Assembly (NCBI GenBank): GCA_946406115.1
Contig: OX291546.1
Span: 14,687,019-14,751,018 of the forward strand
Direction of reading: 5' to 3'
Length of the DNA stretch: 64,000 bases
Origin: Apoda limacodes
Lineage: Eukaryota > Arthropoda > Insecta > Lepidoptera > Limacodidae
A model generated the notes under the pieces. That model had not been told where the DNA came from and made no database searches. It saw nothing but the letters and a program-made list of their open reading frames with translations. This document shows positions 1 to 11,600 of the stretch, piece by piece (positions within the stretch are counted from its first letter, which is position 1; each line of letters begins with the position of its first letter). A program made the translations under genes and the position numbers.

Positions 1-111
1 GTTTTTACCCAAATGTTTAATATTGCCAGTAGCACTTGTACGGTCTATTCGGCAGTTGGTTTCATTGATTTTGTCGATATTGTCAATATGCTGTGGTATC
101 TGGTATTGCAG

Positions 112-3100
112 TCAGAAACGAGTGGGTCAAGTACGTGCTTGTCGGCGAGTTCGGTGGCGCGCGTCGCTGACAGCTGCGGCGCGAGGCTCACGCACTTGAC
201 TCTCGCCAACAACATGTTCACAGCACTACCTCAGATACTGTCCACGATAGCGGTAAGTACCTTTATCCATTTACACGCACAAACACACCCTGACACACAC
301 ACACACACACACACACAACATACGACGACTACGACTGAAAGAAAAGCAAAGCGTGCGCTACTCGCGAATATTTGACGTGCTAGAGTTTTAGTGAATATTA
401 ATTGAGAGTTTATCAAGTGATTGTATGTAAGTGCGCACGCCTTGCTTTTCTGGCAGTCGTACGTGGATATAAAAAATTTATATTCATTTTGAAAAAAAAT
501 TTTTACTTTTTAGTACAATTTTCGGTTAGATTGAATTTTTATATGATTCTAATGTTTTAAGAAAAGCAAGTTTATAAAATATTTTTTGTACTTTTTTTTT
601 ATTTTATACTTTTTAGTGATAGTTTAATTGACTTTTTATAGTTTATTGCCCAAGTTTCATAAGTTGGGTGATGAAAAGTTGGAGAACGATATTATGTTCA
701 ATATAAATTAGTAATTAAATTTTCACTTAATTTTTTACGTTCCTAATGTCCACCTTCAGCGGGTCGATTCCGTAAAAGATTGCTAACCTTTTTTGAAAGA
801 AGTAAGATATACATTGCGGTTTCACGACAATCGGTGAATTTCATACGTCATTTCAAATGCGCAATCTATATCTTATTTCTATGGATTTCAAACGAGAATT
901 TTTAGCTGTCATTTTACGGTTTCGAGCCGCTGAATCACTTCTTGCATCTGTCAAGAGGTGATAACATCAAAATGAATATCAAATTCGTGACAACCGGACA
1001 CCCATTTTGAAGATTTTTAAATTTTTCACCTCCACCTCTAGGTTGTACCCCTGGTACAACTCTGAAAGGGTGTTGTTGGTCAAAGTAACTGTGGAATATA
1101 CCCGCAAACGACATCGGATTCGGTATTCACACTTCTAACATACTGTGCAACAACTTTATAGAAATGGCGGCATATTGTGTTTGAACACCAGTTGTCGATT
1201 ACGAGGTCGGCCTCGGATACGGTTAGCGTTGTACTTTTAACACACACTATACAGGTGGCGCCACGTGGTGGATACACCCTGAAATTACATACACGCTTGG
1301 CTCATATTCACACAGTCTGTGTATGACATTTTACTATGAGAATGAGGTCCTAACCTGATTGGCTCGACAATTTGACAGCTAACCAATCAGAACGTGCTGA
1401 TTGCGAATATTTGGTCCAATTGAAATTCTGCGAATGTGAGGACGTCCTCAGATTCGGCTGCGACCGCTTATTCGGGTTCCTGGACAGTAAAGAGTTAATT
1501 TATTCACGACCAATTTCCATCAAAACCCATTATAATTTGGATTTCGATACATTTACATGAGTACGGTTTGTTGTATTTTTTCAAATAAATTGTTATAAAC
1601 AATAAACATAACATTTGATCTTTGAGGTTGTAGATATGCAACTGCATGTAGTACCTAGTCGTTTTGAAACATGTTTTCAAAATAGCACTTGCGTTAAAAT
1701 GATACTCATTACGTTATAGTTGCGTAAATTGCTGTGTAATGACATAAAATTTTCCTTTCAGTCGTGTTGTCCTAACCTGGAAGTATTGGACATATCGGGG
1801 GCGCGTGCGACTTCGCACCCAGCCATGGTCCCGCTCGAGGCGCTGCAAAAAGGCTGCCCTAAAATGCGTGTCTTCCGCGCCGCTAACGCACAACTCGTCC
1901 TTGCTAATACAACTACCTCGCAGCAGGTATTTTGATATCACATTTATGAAGAAATTATATTACAGTTTGTGAATTTTGAAGTTGTCTTTTGTAAAGTTTA
2001 TGCTACATACTACCATATTGTTTATTACTTGTTTTTATTTTATAACTCAAAATCAAGAAAACCTTGAGTCTCTCGAAGCTCGAAGAGCGCCCCTGCCGGG
2101 CTTCGGAAAAAAAATTACGAGATCCAAGCAAGCTACTATAACAATATTGGTATCGTTTTCGTGTAAATGCAATTGGCAATTGTTTAATAGCTCTAAATTG
2201 CATCTTTTTATAGTAAACTAGCAGCCCCGGCGAACGTTGTTCCGCTACCGTCCCTCTGTAACCCGATGAAAGTTGGTTTTTACCTAAAGTACCGAGTCCG
2301 GCTCGCATTTGACAGATCGAGCTAAAAACTATCCTATCTTTTAAGTTGGATCAAATAACAGATAGTTACGAAGTGTGATCAGAATCGGTTCATTATCGTG
2401 ACACGAAATTTTTATATATAAAGTATATATAAGGATTATGAAGAAATTAAAAAAAAAAATTTAAAAAAATATGAGCTCTTGGAAAAAAACTAGGTATTAA
2501 CGAATAAAAAAAATACTTTAAGAAAAACAGATTTATCTATGTTTGAAATATGTATACATCATAGCTATTTTACAAATTAAACTATAAGAAAAACGAACAT
2601 TGCGCGGGATGCGCCGGCGGCCTGCGCCACAATGATGCACGATTTTCCGTTGCACAAACAAACCAACGCATTTTTAAGTTTTCTTTTTTGCATTTGCTCC
2701 TATTCATGCATTTTTTTTTTTGTATTTGCACATTATTAGTTTAGAGAAAGCATGTGAGGTTGGGTAGACCAAGTTGGCACCCAAAAGTTGTTCTTTTACG
2801 TCCATCCCCATTTCTGGGGATCGGAAATATCTTTTCACATTACACGTAACATTATGCTGATACAGCGCGACTTCTGTTTGCGAAATATTTTCGAGTTGCC
2901 TATCGTTTCAGGGTTCCGTAACTAAAAAGGAAAAAAGAAACCCTTATGATTACACTTTTCTCAGGAAAAAAATTCAAGCTTCGAAGTCATCGCAATAAAA
3001 AAATACGGCCTAAGTACGGTCATTTTTTTTTTGCATATTTGGCATTCACAAATAAATCAATACCTATGGGGTACTTGCCGTTGTCCTAGAATCATGAAAT

Positions 3101-6100
3101 TTGACACGAAGCAAGGTTTTACATCATAAAAATAGTAATAAAGTTTCCTCGAGCTTATAAAGTGTAAATACAAAAAAGAAAATTTAAAATGCACGTAGCT
3201 TTGTTTGTGCAACGGCAAATGCAATAAAGGTAAATCGTGCATCATTGTGACGCAGGCCGCCGACAATGTTTTTTTTTTTTTCAGTTTAATTTAATTTGTT
3301 AAATAACTGTGTAGAATGTATACATATTTTAAAATAAGGTTAATAAGGCTTTCGATAAGTATTTTTTTAATTCGTAAATATATAGCCGTTTAATACCGCT
3401 TTTCGAGCAAGCCCCTCAAACCCCCTCGGGCTAAATCAACTTGGTATTACCTAATGAACATCTGCGCCAAGTTTCATATTAATGTCACAATCTCCAAAGT
3501 TTCCTTGAAAATTGTCTCTAAGAGTCAATTTAGGTTAGGTTACTACAGTGGGTAATGACTCGACTGCTGAATCAAGGGGCGTGGGTTCGATTCCTGCACA
3601 AGACAAGACAAGCATCTATAATTTGTGTTTCTCTTAAGACTGGGTGTTTTCGATGTAGGTATATTAATTATGTATTGACATTATAAAAAAAAATGTATAT
3701 TTATATGCATTTGTATTCGTTGTCTGGTATCCATAACACAAGCTTTGCTTACTTTAGAACCAGATTGCGCTTTGTGTAATAACATTTATTCATTTATATT
3801 TGAGGCAATTAGTATGTTTGTTTTCTTCATAGTACATTTTTTTATTTTAAACTTTAAACTTAGATTTTGTAACATCAAATATTTATATCAGATGGAGGCA
3901 ACGGGGTGGAGTCAGTTAGAGGAGTTATCGATAGCGGGCGATGCGGCCGAAGAGCGTGTGGGTGTAGGCGAGTACCGCCTGGGTGACGAGGCGCTGGCGC
4001 GGCTGGTGCGTGGTGCGACGCGGCTGCAGCTGCTCGACCTGCGCGGCCTGCAGCGTCTCACCGACTCTGGTCTTGTGCGAGTGCCGGCCTGGGACCTGCA
4101 GCACCTCTTCCTTGGAGGTTAGTCACTGTGCAAAATCGTTATTGCCCTTTGTCTCATAACATACAATCGACCCTCAATTTTTTTTGCCAATTACAGGAAA
4201 CAACTTTTGCTATTCATTCACCCGTCTGAGTGAAATTAGACGCCCATATATAAGGTTCGCTCTCCGTGACGAAATGTGCAAAATTAATCTTAGAGTTGAG
4301 CAAAGTTTTTCTCGATTGTACAAGCGCACGCTTCCCTCCAGTGTTTCTCGTAAAGTTGTTTGGCTATAGCCTACAAAAGTAAGTTTATTCCACAATCTAA
4401 AGCTCTCTTAACACCGCCCAACACGGATTCTTGAAAGGTAGGTCCACTGTCTCAAACCTCACGCTTTTTAAAGACTTTCTTACCTCAACCATGGAACAGG
4501 GGCAGCAAGTTGATGTCGTTTATACTAACTACAGCAAAGCCTTTGACCGAATCAGCCACAGAATGCTTATGCAAAACTTAGGGATCGTAGGTATACGAGG
4601 TGATTTGTTGCGATGGTTTTTATCATACATCGAAAATCGAATCTAGGCTGTAGTGATAGATCTATACTATATGTCTATATAAGAAATTTCATTTCCTACA
4701 CTTAGAAGGTCGTCGCACGATTGCTGATGTGTTTTTTTTGCAAAGATTTTAACATGTGTCATTGATTGCCCGCAGTTATTATCTAATGTAATATTTAACG
4801 TACCGGGAAGATGCCACCTAACTCTTAGTTAGTTCTACTTCTAGCTGTGCTCTTTCATAACTTATTCCTCTATATTATGATGTGGATGTGTATTGAGCCA
4901 CCCCCTATTGTTACACTCCTTGGGTATTAAAACCGTAAAGTTATACATTATACACACACACATAGTATTTGCGGAGCAAAACCTACACAGAGGCGCAATG
5001 GGGCACTATACTTTTTAGTGAAGGTAATAAAAAAAAATTATATAAAACATATGTAGTAGATGTATTATTTATCACATTCTGTGTCTAGAAATTTAATAGA
5101 AGTCTTTTATACAGGATGCAACGTGACCCGTCAAAGCAACGCGTGCCTAGAGCTGATATGTGAGAAGTGGTCGCACAGTCTGCTGGAAATTGATTTGTCG
5201 TGGGCGTCAGCCAAGCGAGTGCTGGATGACGCTGTCGCGGCTCTAGCTGATGCATCCTCCAGCAAGCTGAGGTATAGTAAATGTTGCAGTTTAAGAGGCA
5301 GCGTTACTTTGCAGTGACCCAATAAAGACAAGGACGCGGCGATTTATAAATAATCGTGCGGGAGTAGTGCGGCTACATATTAACGTTTAGTCACCCTTTT
5401 TTTTCTAAAAGAGATCAATTACTTTTTTAACAACATTTTGTGCCTTTGCCAAAACAGTTTAGAAACTAATGAAAAGGGGTCAAAGGAGGTTTTGTTTTAA
5501 TACGCAAAAGTGCATCAAACATGCTTCCACTTTGTCAGATATGGGTTACATCCAATAGAACACGATCATTAAATTTCAGTTGGTTCTACTCAGCAGATCC
5601 AAAGAAATCCTTTAATTTGAAATTAAGGTACTCCTCTGACTACTGAGGTACTGGCTACTAACGTAGGCCTCTTGAGGCTAGAGCATTATATTGCAAATAG
5701 TATGTAGAAAAGTATGCAATGTACTAGCATAACCTACATAGTTATTGTATTTAGACAGTCTGCCAGGTTTATCCAGGATTATTTCGGCAATGTCCACATT
5801 TTTAGGAAAAAGTTCATACATATAAAAAGATCTTGAAATAAAGTCGTATGAAATTCTTTACTGGAGACGGATTTTAACCCCCAATGGGAAGTTCCCCCCT
5901 CTAAATGCGCCTATAACTGACTGTATGAATAAAATGTATGGTTAGGTGTGCAGTGGATACTATGACATGCACGTTTTATAGAACGCATCAAAATGACTAA
6001 GTAATAACTAGGTTTTAGTTTTTCATCGGGATTTGATAGCCTATATCAAATAACTAAAAGTATTGACATATAGTAGACTCACTCCCGTTTAAAAAAATGT

Positions 6101-8062
6101 ATAACGGGCGGTGTGGGTAAGGTTTCAGAACAGTTTATAATATTTTTGTGACACTAAAATTTATTCTATTTCAGAATACTCAACCTATGTGGGTCTTCTG
6201 TGTCTTTAGAACCAGTCAAAAAAGTGCTTCTAAAGTGCCAGCATTTAGAATCATTAAATCTTAGCTCATGTCGAGCATTACCCAGAGGAATGAAACGGCT
6301 TTATACTGGAAAAGAACTCCAAGACCTTAAAGACAGCTTAGATCCGCATAAAGTAAAAACCAAAGAAGAATCGGACAGTAAAGAAGAAAAGAAAAAGAAA
6401 GATGTCAAAAAGTCAGAAGCAGATTCGAAGTGGGACAGCACAATTGATTCATCAAAACCTGATATCTGCAAAGGTTCTAATATGCAAGAAGAATCTTATG
6501 CACAAGAGAAATTAACTTCGTCTTCAATGAAAGAGCCAACTTCAGTACCTGAATTTAATAAACAAGTATCTGATAAGCAAGAACCCACTGAACTTCCTAC
6601 AAAGTCTTCCCCAGACAGCAAATCCCAAGAGCTATCAATTAGTAAAGATATAGAAACTGAAACTTCCGACTTTTCAGAAAGTAGTCGCTCTGTGAGAAAT
6701 GCAACTCCAAAGTTATTAAGCCCAATTGCGCAAGCTAAACCTGATTCTTCTTCTACTCCAAGTTCAGTTCCTTCAAAAACAGATATAAGAAGCCCTCATT
6801 TTAGTCCAGTATCTAAACCAGATAGCTTAGTCCAGAACAGCCCAGAAATCCAGATGGACTTAATAAAAAACAATAATAGCTCTTGGACATCGGGGAATAT
6901 AAAAACCACACCAACACATAAAATTGAAGGCAGTCTCAACAAAATGGATAGTTATAGTAAATTAAAACATGGAAAACTTATAGAACAATGTAGTCCAACA
7001 ACTTCATTGGACAACAAACCTAGTCCAGAAACATTGAATGTCAAACCTAATAGTTGGAATTACAGTCCTATGCCCAAACAAGATAATCAATTTTCTTCTC
7101 AAAGAAGTCCATATTCTGCGCAACCCAGTCCCGCCCAACCTAGTCCATACTCTACGCAGCCTAGCCCTTATTCTACTCAGCCTAGTCCATACTCTTCTCA
7201 ACCTAGCCCTTACTCTGCCCAACCAAGTCCTGATACCAGCCAAATAGTCAAACCAGATATACAGAAGACAAGCTCTTGGAACACTGGAAACTTCAGTCCA
7301 ATGCCAAAACATCACTCACCATTCTCACCTCTGCCTTCTACTCATGCCAGTCCCGATCCGGGCTTAGGCATGAAGAATGAGTCATTGAGAAGTAACCCTA
7401 ATAGAACTCCAGGGCAATACAGCCCTATGTCGAGACAAGATCGTCACCATAATAGTCCATACTCCCCTAGGTCAAGTGTTGACAATGTTTCTTATAGCAA
7501 TAAAAGAAGCCCAGGAATGGGTAATTACAGTCCAATGATGCGCAATGACTGCCATTTACCTAGTCCAGAAGCCCCTCAGCTTACAAGATCACTAATTACA
7601 CAGGTAGGTAGACAACAGGATATATATGGAAGATCTGTCAAACCTCCGGAAATGATCCAGAATGTTACAGCTGATCATAGTAATTCATGGGGCATGGAAA
7701 GGTTTAATCAGGTCAGTGTGACAACACCGAGTATAGAGTCGTTAGTGTGGGGCTCCGGGGGTCCGTTTTCTAGTGAGCCCCAGCCCCGCGCGGAGCTGCC
7801 CTCATTACTACATACACCTCCACCGCCGCAACACGCTTGGAGCGGACTGCCTTCGTTTGATAATAGTGTTCAAAGACCTAATAATGATTTAAGTGATCCT
7901 TGGACCTTAGGCCAGTTCCGAGTGGAACCGCCGCATCAAGTGCACAATTTTGTGGAACAGGCTATTAGCTTTGACACGTTAAGTGGTCACGTTGATTTGC
8001 CGTCGCACATAACGCATAGTTTTTTAGACGATAGCTTTACGGAGACGTCGCGTGTGGACTGA
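112..8062 (+). CDS. FBXL6: FBXL6-like F-box/LRR protein, 3' part (5' end outside window)
   Basis: Five exons join in frame: 112-252, 1762-1926, 3892-4117, 5115-5271 and 6175-8062 (stop). All have AG acceptors and GT donors and the phases agree, giving about 858 residues here. The first 275 or so residues are leucine-rich repeats (LTHLTLANN, LEVLDISG, LQLLDLRG, LLEIDLSW, LRILNLCG, LESLNLSSCRALPRGMKRLY). The order, spacing and final CRxLPRGxKR segment match the C-terminal half of vertebrate FBXL6. In that family the F-box binds SKP1 in an SCF ubiquitin ligase and the LRRs choose the substrate. The F-box should lie upstream of base 1. Unlike vertebrate FBXL6, which ends soon after that LRR, the last exon runs on for about 580 low-complexity residues rich in Ser, Pro, Lys and Glu. 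The LRR exons are GC-rich in third positions while the tail is AT-rich. Identity comes from memory of the family, not a search. Confidence 0.85.
293..317. repeat. (AC)n microsatellite
   Basis: About twelve AC dinucleotides lie in the intron just after the 112-252 exon. It is likely length-polymorphic. Confidence 0.9.
762..928. mobile_element. Palindromic MITE, copy 1
   Basis: A 167-base element starts GGTCGATTCCGTAAAA and ends TTTTACGGTTTCGAGCC, so the ends are imperfect inverted repeats. Inside, an arm ending ATATACATTGCG faces GCGCAATCTATATC. A second copy of the same length and order lies at 43040-43206. It sits in an FBXL6-like intron. No transposase ORF is present, so it is non-autonomous. 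Confidence 0.75.
1020..1761. other. Intron sequence, nothing recognised
   Basis: After the MITE the intron has moderately GC-rich stretches (1180-1480) of unknown origin, possibly old repeats. The short ORFs here show no family features and no splice signals that would add them to the gene. Confidence 0.4.
2216..2430. repeat. Interspersed repeat fragment, lepidopteran type
   Basis: It begins with a 'ctagcagccccggcgaacgt' type head. The wording resembles repeats with a 'ctagc..cccgcggc' head and a 'tcagaatcggtt' body often seen in moth and butterfly introns. Diverged relatives with the 'cccgcggctccacccgc' head lie at 22720-23040, 27490-27710 and 54575-54850. The class (SINE or LINE tail) is uncertain. 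Confidence 0.35.
2492..3398. mobile_element. Non-autonomous element with arms of about 180-210 bases in inverted orientation
   Basis: The left arm (2492-2670) and right arm (3190-3398) are inverted copies. Matching segments include GGCGGCCTGCG, CACAATGATGCACGATTT, CCGTTGCACAAACAAA, ATATGTATACAT and AAAAAATACTT. The roughly 520 bases between them carry no transposase. It could be a fold-back element or two copies of one repeat inserted head to head. Confidence 0.6.
3534..3740 (+). mobile_element. tRNA-derived SINE
   Basis: A tRNA-like head carries a B-box (GGTTCGATTCC, 3594-3604), followed by a body containing GTGTTTCTCTTAAGACTGGG and an AT-rich tail. The same head and body recur at 32286-32470, and the body alone near 56853-56940. 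It lies in an FBXL6-like intron. It is not a functional tRNA, because no acceptor stem or anticodon arm can be drawn. Confidence 0.7.
4395..4665 (+). mobile_element. LINE reverse transcriptase fragment (Jockey/CR1 type)
   Basis: The translation contains NTAQHGFLKGRST, then VVYTNYSKAFDRISHRML and a following GIRGDLLRWFLSYIENR. These are the RT fingers and the first catalytic Asp block (YSKAFD) of a non-LTR retrotransposon. The fragment ends at a stop soon after, with no YADD box, so it is dead. It lies in the intron between FBXL6-like exons 3892-4117 and 5115-5271. The clade is an inference. Confidence 0.85.
5272..6174. other. FBXL6-like intron, nothing recognised
   Basis: AT-rich intron sequence between the fourth and last exons. 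I see no ORF, repeat copy or structural motif that can be supported. Confidence 0.6.
7106..7225 (+). repeat. Coding tandem heptads SPYSxQP in the FBXL6-like tail
   Basis: Five 21-base units encoding SPYS(A/T/S)QP plus one shortened SPAQP unit lie back to back in the last exon, followed by another SP. Units differ at third positions (AGT/AGC, TAT/TAC, CCA/CCT, CAA/CAG) while the peptide is kept, so the peptide looks constrained. Read from Tyr, the unit is YSxQPSP, close in length and composition to the RNA polymerase II CTD heptad YSPTSPS. Around it a looser module built on (Y/F)SPM recurs near 7060, 7290, 7420 and 7525. Every unit carries Ser-Pro, the target of proline-directed kinases. A role is not known. 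Confidence 0.9.
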
Positions 8063-8640
8063 CGCCCACGAAGGTGTTGTCTCATCTTGTGAAATGGACT
8101 GTCTTCGGCAGTGAGGTAAACTTAGTAACGTCTTTAAGTACCTTTATGTCGAGAGGGTTGGGGTGATATAAATTTATCGACATTGAACAATTAATTTGTA
8201 GAAAATGTAAATAAGATTTCTATATATATAAAGTAGATGTAAGTTTATGAAGCTAGAAATGCAATGATGTTGTTTTGCAGCCATAGTTTAGAAAAATATT
8301 GTTGAAAGAAATGAAATATATTTAGATATATAAATAATGATTTTCATGTCAAATTCTTATATTCACGCACTTTGTAAAAATAGACAATAAATTCAAATAT
8401 TGTATTTGCATTTTCTGTTTGTAGTCGTTTAAAAGTTAAACAGTAGTGTGTATCTACATTTATTTTTTGGTTGTGTTTTGAGCAAAATGTCAAATTGAGG
8501 GCACCCCAAGATTCTTGCAAAGGCGAATAATTGCCAGATATTTCCGATGGTAAATGTTCCAAATTACTAAACTCAATAATACTTAACATAACTGTTTGAC
8601 TATAAGTCCAGAAATACATAACTGCTTCATAAATATAAAG
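8063..8640 (+). terminator. 3' UTR of the FBXL6-like gene with candidate poly(A) signal
   Basis: The stop codon at 8060-8062 is followed by AT-rich non-coding sequence. The first canonical AATAAA noticed is at 8386-8391, about 325 bases past the stop, and is the best candidate signal. The true cleavage site cannot be seen without transcripts. Confidence 0.45.
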
Positions 8641-11600
8641 TTGCTTTGTAGAAAATTGTTAAAGGGTAATTGGCTCCACACAAAATGTTTTACGTTATTC
8701 TTGTCGTTAACTTTCAGCATAATTTATATATGTTGCAGTGTACAGTAGTAACTACACTATGAATCTCTCAAGGCTAATTTGGAAAACGTAATTAAAAGTT
8801 TAAATATAAATTGCTTAAAAATCTTGTAAGCATATCATTCTTACTTCAAGTAAATATAAAAAAATAAATTTTGTATGCTGTGACGTTTTATGGTGACTTG
8901 TTATAAAAATCAGTTCTAATGGGTCACAGAGAGACACAGAATAAGAGCTGTCAAAGAATAAGCCTCTGTAGAGTCTGTATAATGTCCTCAAAATTTATCC
9001 GAAGTATTTTTTGAGATATAAATAGGTTACAAAGATCTTTGTTACACAAAAATTCATATAAATAAAAAAATTCAGTACCGTTATTACAATACGAAATAGA
9101 ATAGTTGTTTCTGAAAATCTTCATTCCATAATCAATTGAGATCACAGTAAATTAGAAACATCAGTGAAAGTAAAATATTCCTCCGATAACTACTTTTTGC
9201 AATATTAACATAAAAAGGTATGCGCTTATTACCTTTTTCAAACCGAGCAAGAAACGCTCCATACCAAACCGTACAAGTCGTCCCCAACACTAGTACTAGT
9301 AAATTTGTACGGTGCGTTAAATAAAATCATCTCCTTTGATAATTTGTTTACTTATGTGCTGCCATAAAAAAAGCCTTGAAATTTAATCAGTAATAAAAGC
9401 AACAAATCAAAAATATATTTAAATATCTATAAAATATCGACACAAAATATCCTACCGACCTAATTTTTTCTCTAGTCATATTCTAAGAGAAGTATATTCT
9501 CCAAATTAAAATCGTATTAAGTTTAATCAAAATCTGATGACTTTGTTAAGTACCCTCAGTGTCACCATTTACACAAACAGTTGTACGACATTAAAAGATC
9601 ATTTACGACAGGTTACGGGAGTAACAAATCAGCGATAGAATTATTGCAATTTTACAAAAAGAAAATCTGTAAATGATATAGACCTCTGAATTAACTTGTT
9701 GAAGTGGCAATGGACAGGTCATATTTGTAGCAAAACTGATGGCCGTTGAGCCAGACAAGTCTTAGAGTGCATACCACGGCGCGGTAAGCACAGCGTGGTC
9801 CAGCCAGTTGAACCGATGACCAAAAAAATTACCTAGTAGTGACTGAATGAGAATGATAGGGGCCAGGTGTGGTGGTTTTGTTTGGGAAAGGCCAGTGTCG
9901 TTTTATTAATAATAAATGGGTCTTTGCAATCTATACACATGATTCTGAAAATATTTCGCGTTAATAATGCATGACATTATACTTGGCTCCCTATGCACTA
10001 AAATACAAATATGTGTGTACCCTGATCTTATTACGCGATCTGTAATAGTGTTTCGCGTTTGTCTTATTGGAATACAAAAATATTATTTAAGCCACCTTTA
10101 TAACTAAAAATGCAATGTTATAGAAGTCCAACCAAACTTATGGTTAATGCTCTCTTATTCAGTTCACAAATGTACCACAGATTTAGTTTGGGTATTCACT
10201 ATGGTAATATTTGATATTAATGTTCAACTTATGAATTTGTGTAAAATATCTATTTTTATTGCAATCAAGTCATTATGCCGAGTGTGTGATCTATAACAGC
10301 AAATTTTTTAAACGAAAAACAATGTGTTTTGTACCAAAGAAAACGATAAATGATTTAAATCGTCCCTGTTACTTCATATGTTACGTAAATCCTTTATAAC
10401 TCAATTTTTTTATACTCTGCTTGTTATTTTTTTTTGTACATTTATTTAACAAAATAGTTATTCTAAATTAATAAACTTGCACAAAACCGGTTTAGATTTT
10501 TTTAGTATATAAAATTGGGAAATTTAAATGATAACTTAATCTATTTAATTTTCTGAAACTGTGAATGTCTTTTGCATGCAAAAATTTTTGGGAAATATTT
10601 AAAATTAAAGGTTATGTCTTATTTTATAATAAACTAAATTATAATTATCGGATTGAGGAATCTAAGTATAGACTTTTTAATATCAGACTTGGCATTTTTA
10701 TATTTTATATATACTTAAGTTGGAAGGGGGGATCCATTAATTACATGAGATATTTTTATTATTATTTGGAACACCTCGGTGAGATTTGCAGACATGATAA
10801 AGCCCAAAAAAGTGAGAAAACAAAGATTGTTTATTTTTTTTAACAAAATTAAATAATAATACATATTCTTTAAACCTTAGTTTTTCAATCCCCTTAAGAT
10901 GAGTTTTGGTGAGATTTTGCTATTTCTTTCCCCCATTTTTATCTCACTTAATTAATGGATGCCCCTAAACCACGCTTAAACGCAAAAATAAATGGATGTG
11001 TTACATATTAAAGGTATAACCTAATGGCTAAACTGTTACTTAATAATAGGCTCAACTGGTTGAATGGATGCGGTACGTGGAAGTGAGAAGCGAGGTATTA
11101 GATAACTTGCAGTGGTTAATTTGTATTTTCTACTGCTATTACAATGCATTAGACCATTTTTTTAAAAACATCATTAAATACATACATTTACGTTTTTGAT
11201 GGCCGTAGAAAACAACCACAGAAAAGTAACATATGGCAGTCACTCGTGGAAACATTTACATTTCCTTTCATATGGACCAAAACAGCGCAACTAAGCGATG
11301 TCGTTTTGATGACCTTAGAAAACGACCGAAGTAAATTAACAGGTGTCGGTCAGTCGCGGAACTTGGCATTCGGTTCTTAGGGATTGCTACCGGTGACAGC
11401 GACGCGTGACGGCGACTCACTGGCTCGTATAAATTATAAGGGGATGAGGAAAAAAGCCTGTTTTTAAGCAGGGTTTTTTCTTAAACTATTGAATATATTT
11501 GCCTGAAAAAATACACCCATTTCCAAAAAATTTACTCGATACATTGAACTTTCACAAGTTTTAATATTATGTAAAGCAATATATGAAAAAAGACGGCTCT

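Noticed and set aside
293..317. Short direct repeats as a CRISPR array
   Set aside because: It is a dinucleotide microsatellite without spacers. A eukaryotic genome is not expected to hold CRISPR.
3594..3604. B-box GGTTCGATTCC as a tRNA gene
   Set aside because: No cloverleaf can be drawn, and the same head and body recur at 32286, so it is a SINE.
7004..7315. 103-codon minus-strand ORF opposite the FBXL6-like tail
   Set aside because: It is the antisense shadow of the SPYSxQP repeats (Arg/Leu/Trp-rich repeated peptide).
10565..10843. 92-codon ORF in the convergent intergenic block
   Set aside because: The AT-driven amino acid composition (Tyr, Phe, Ile, Lys) and isolation make chance the best explanation.
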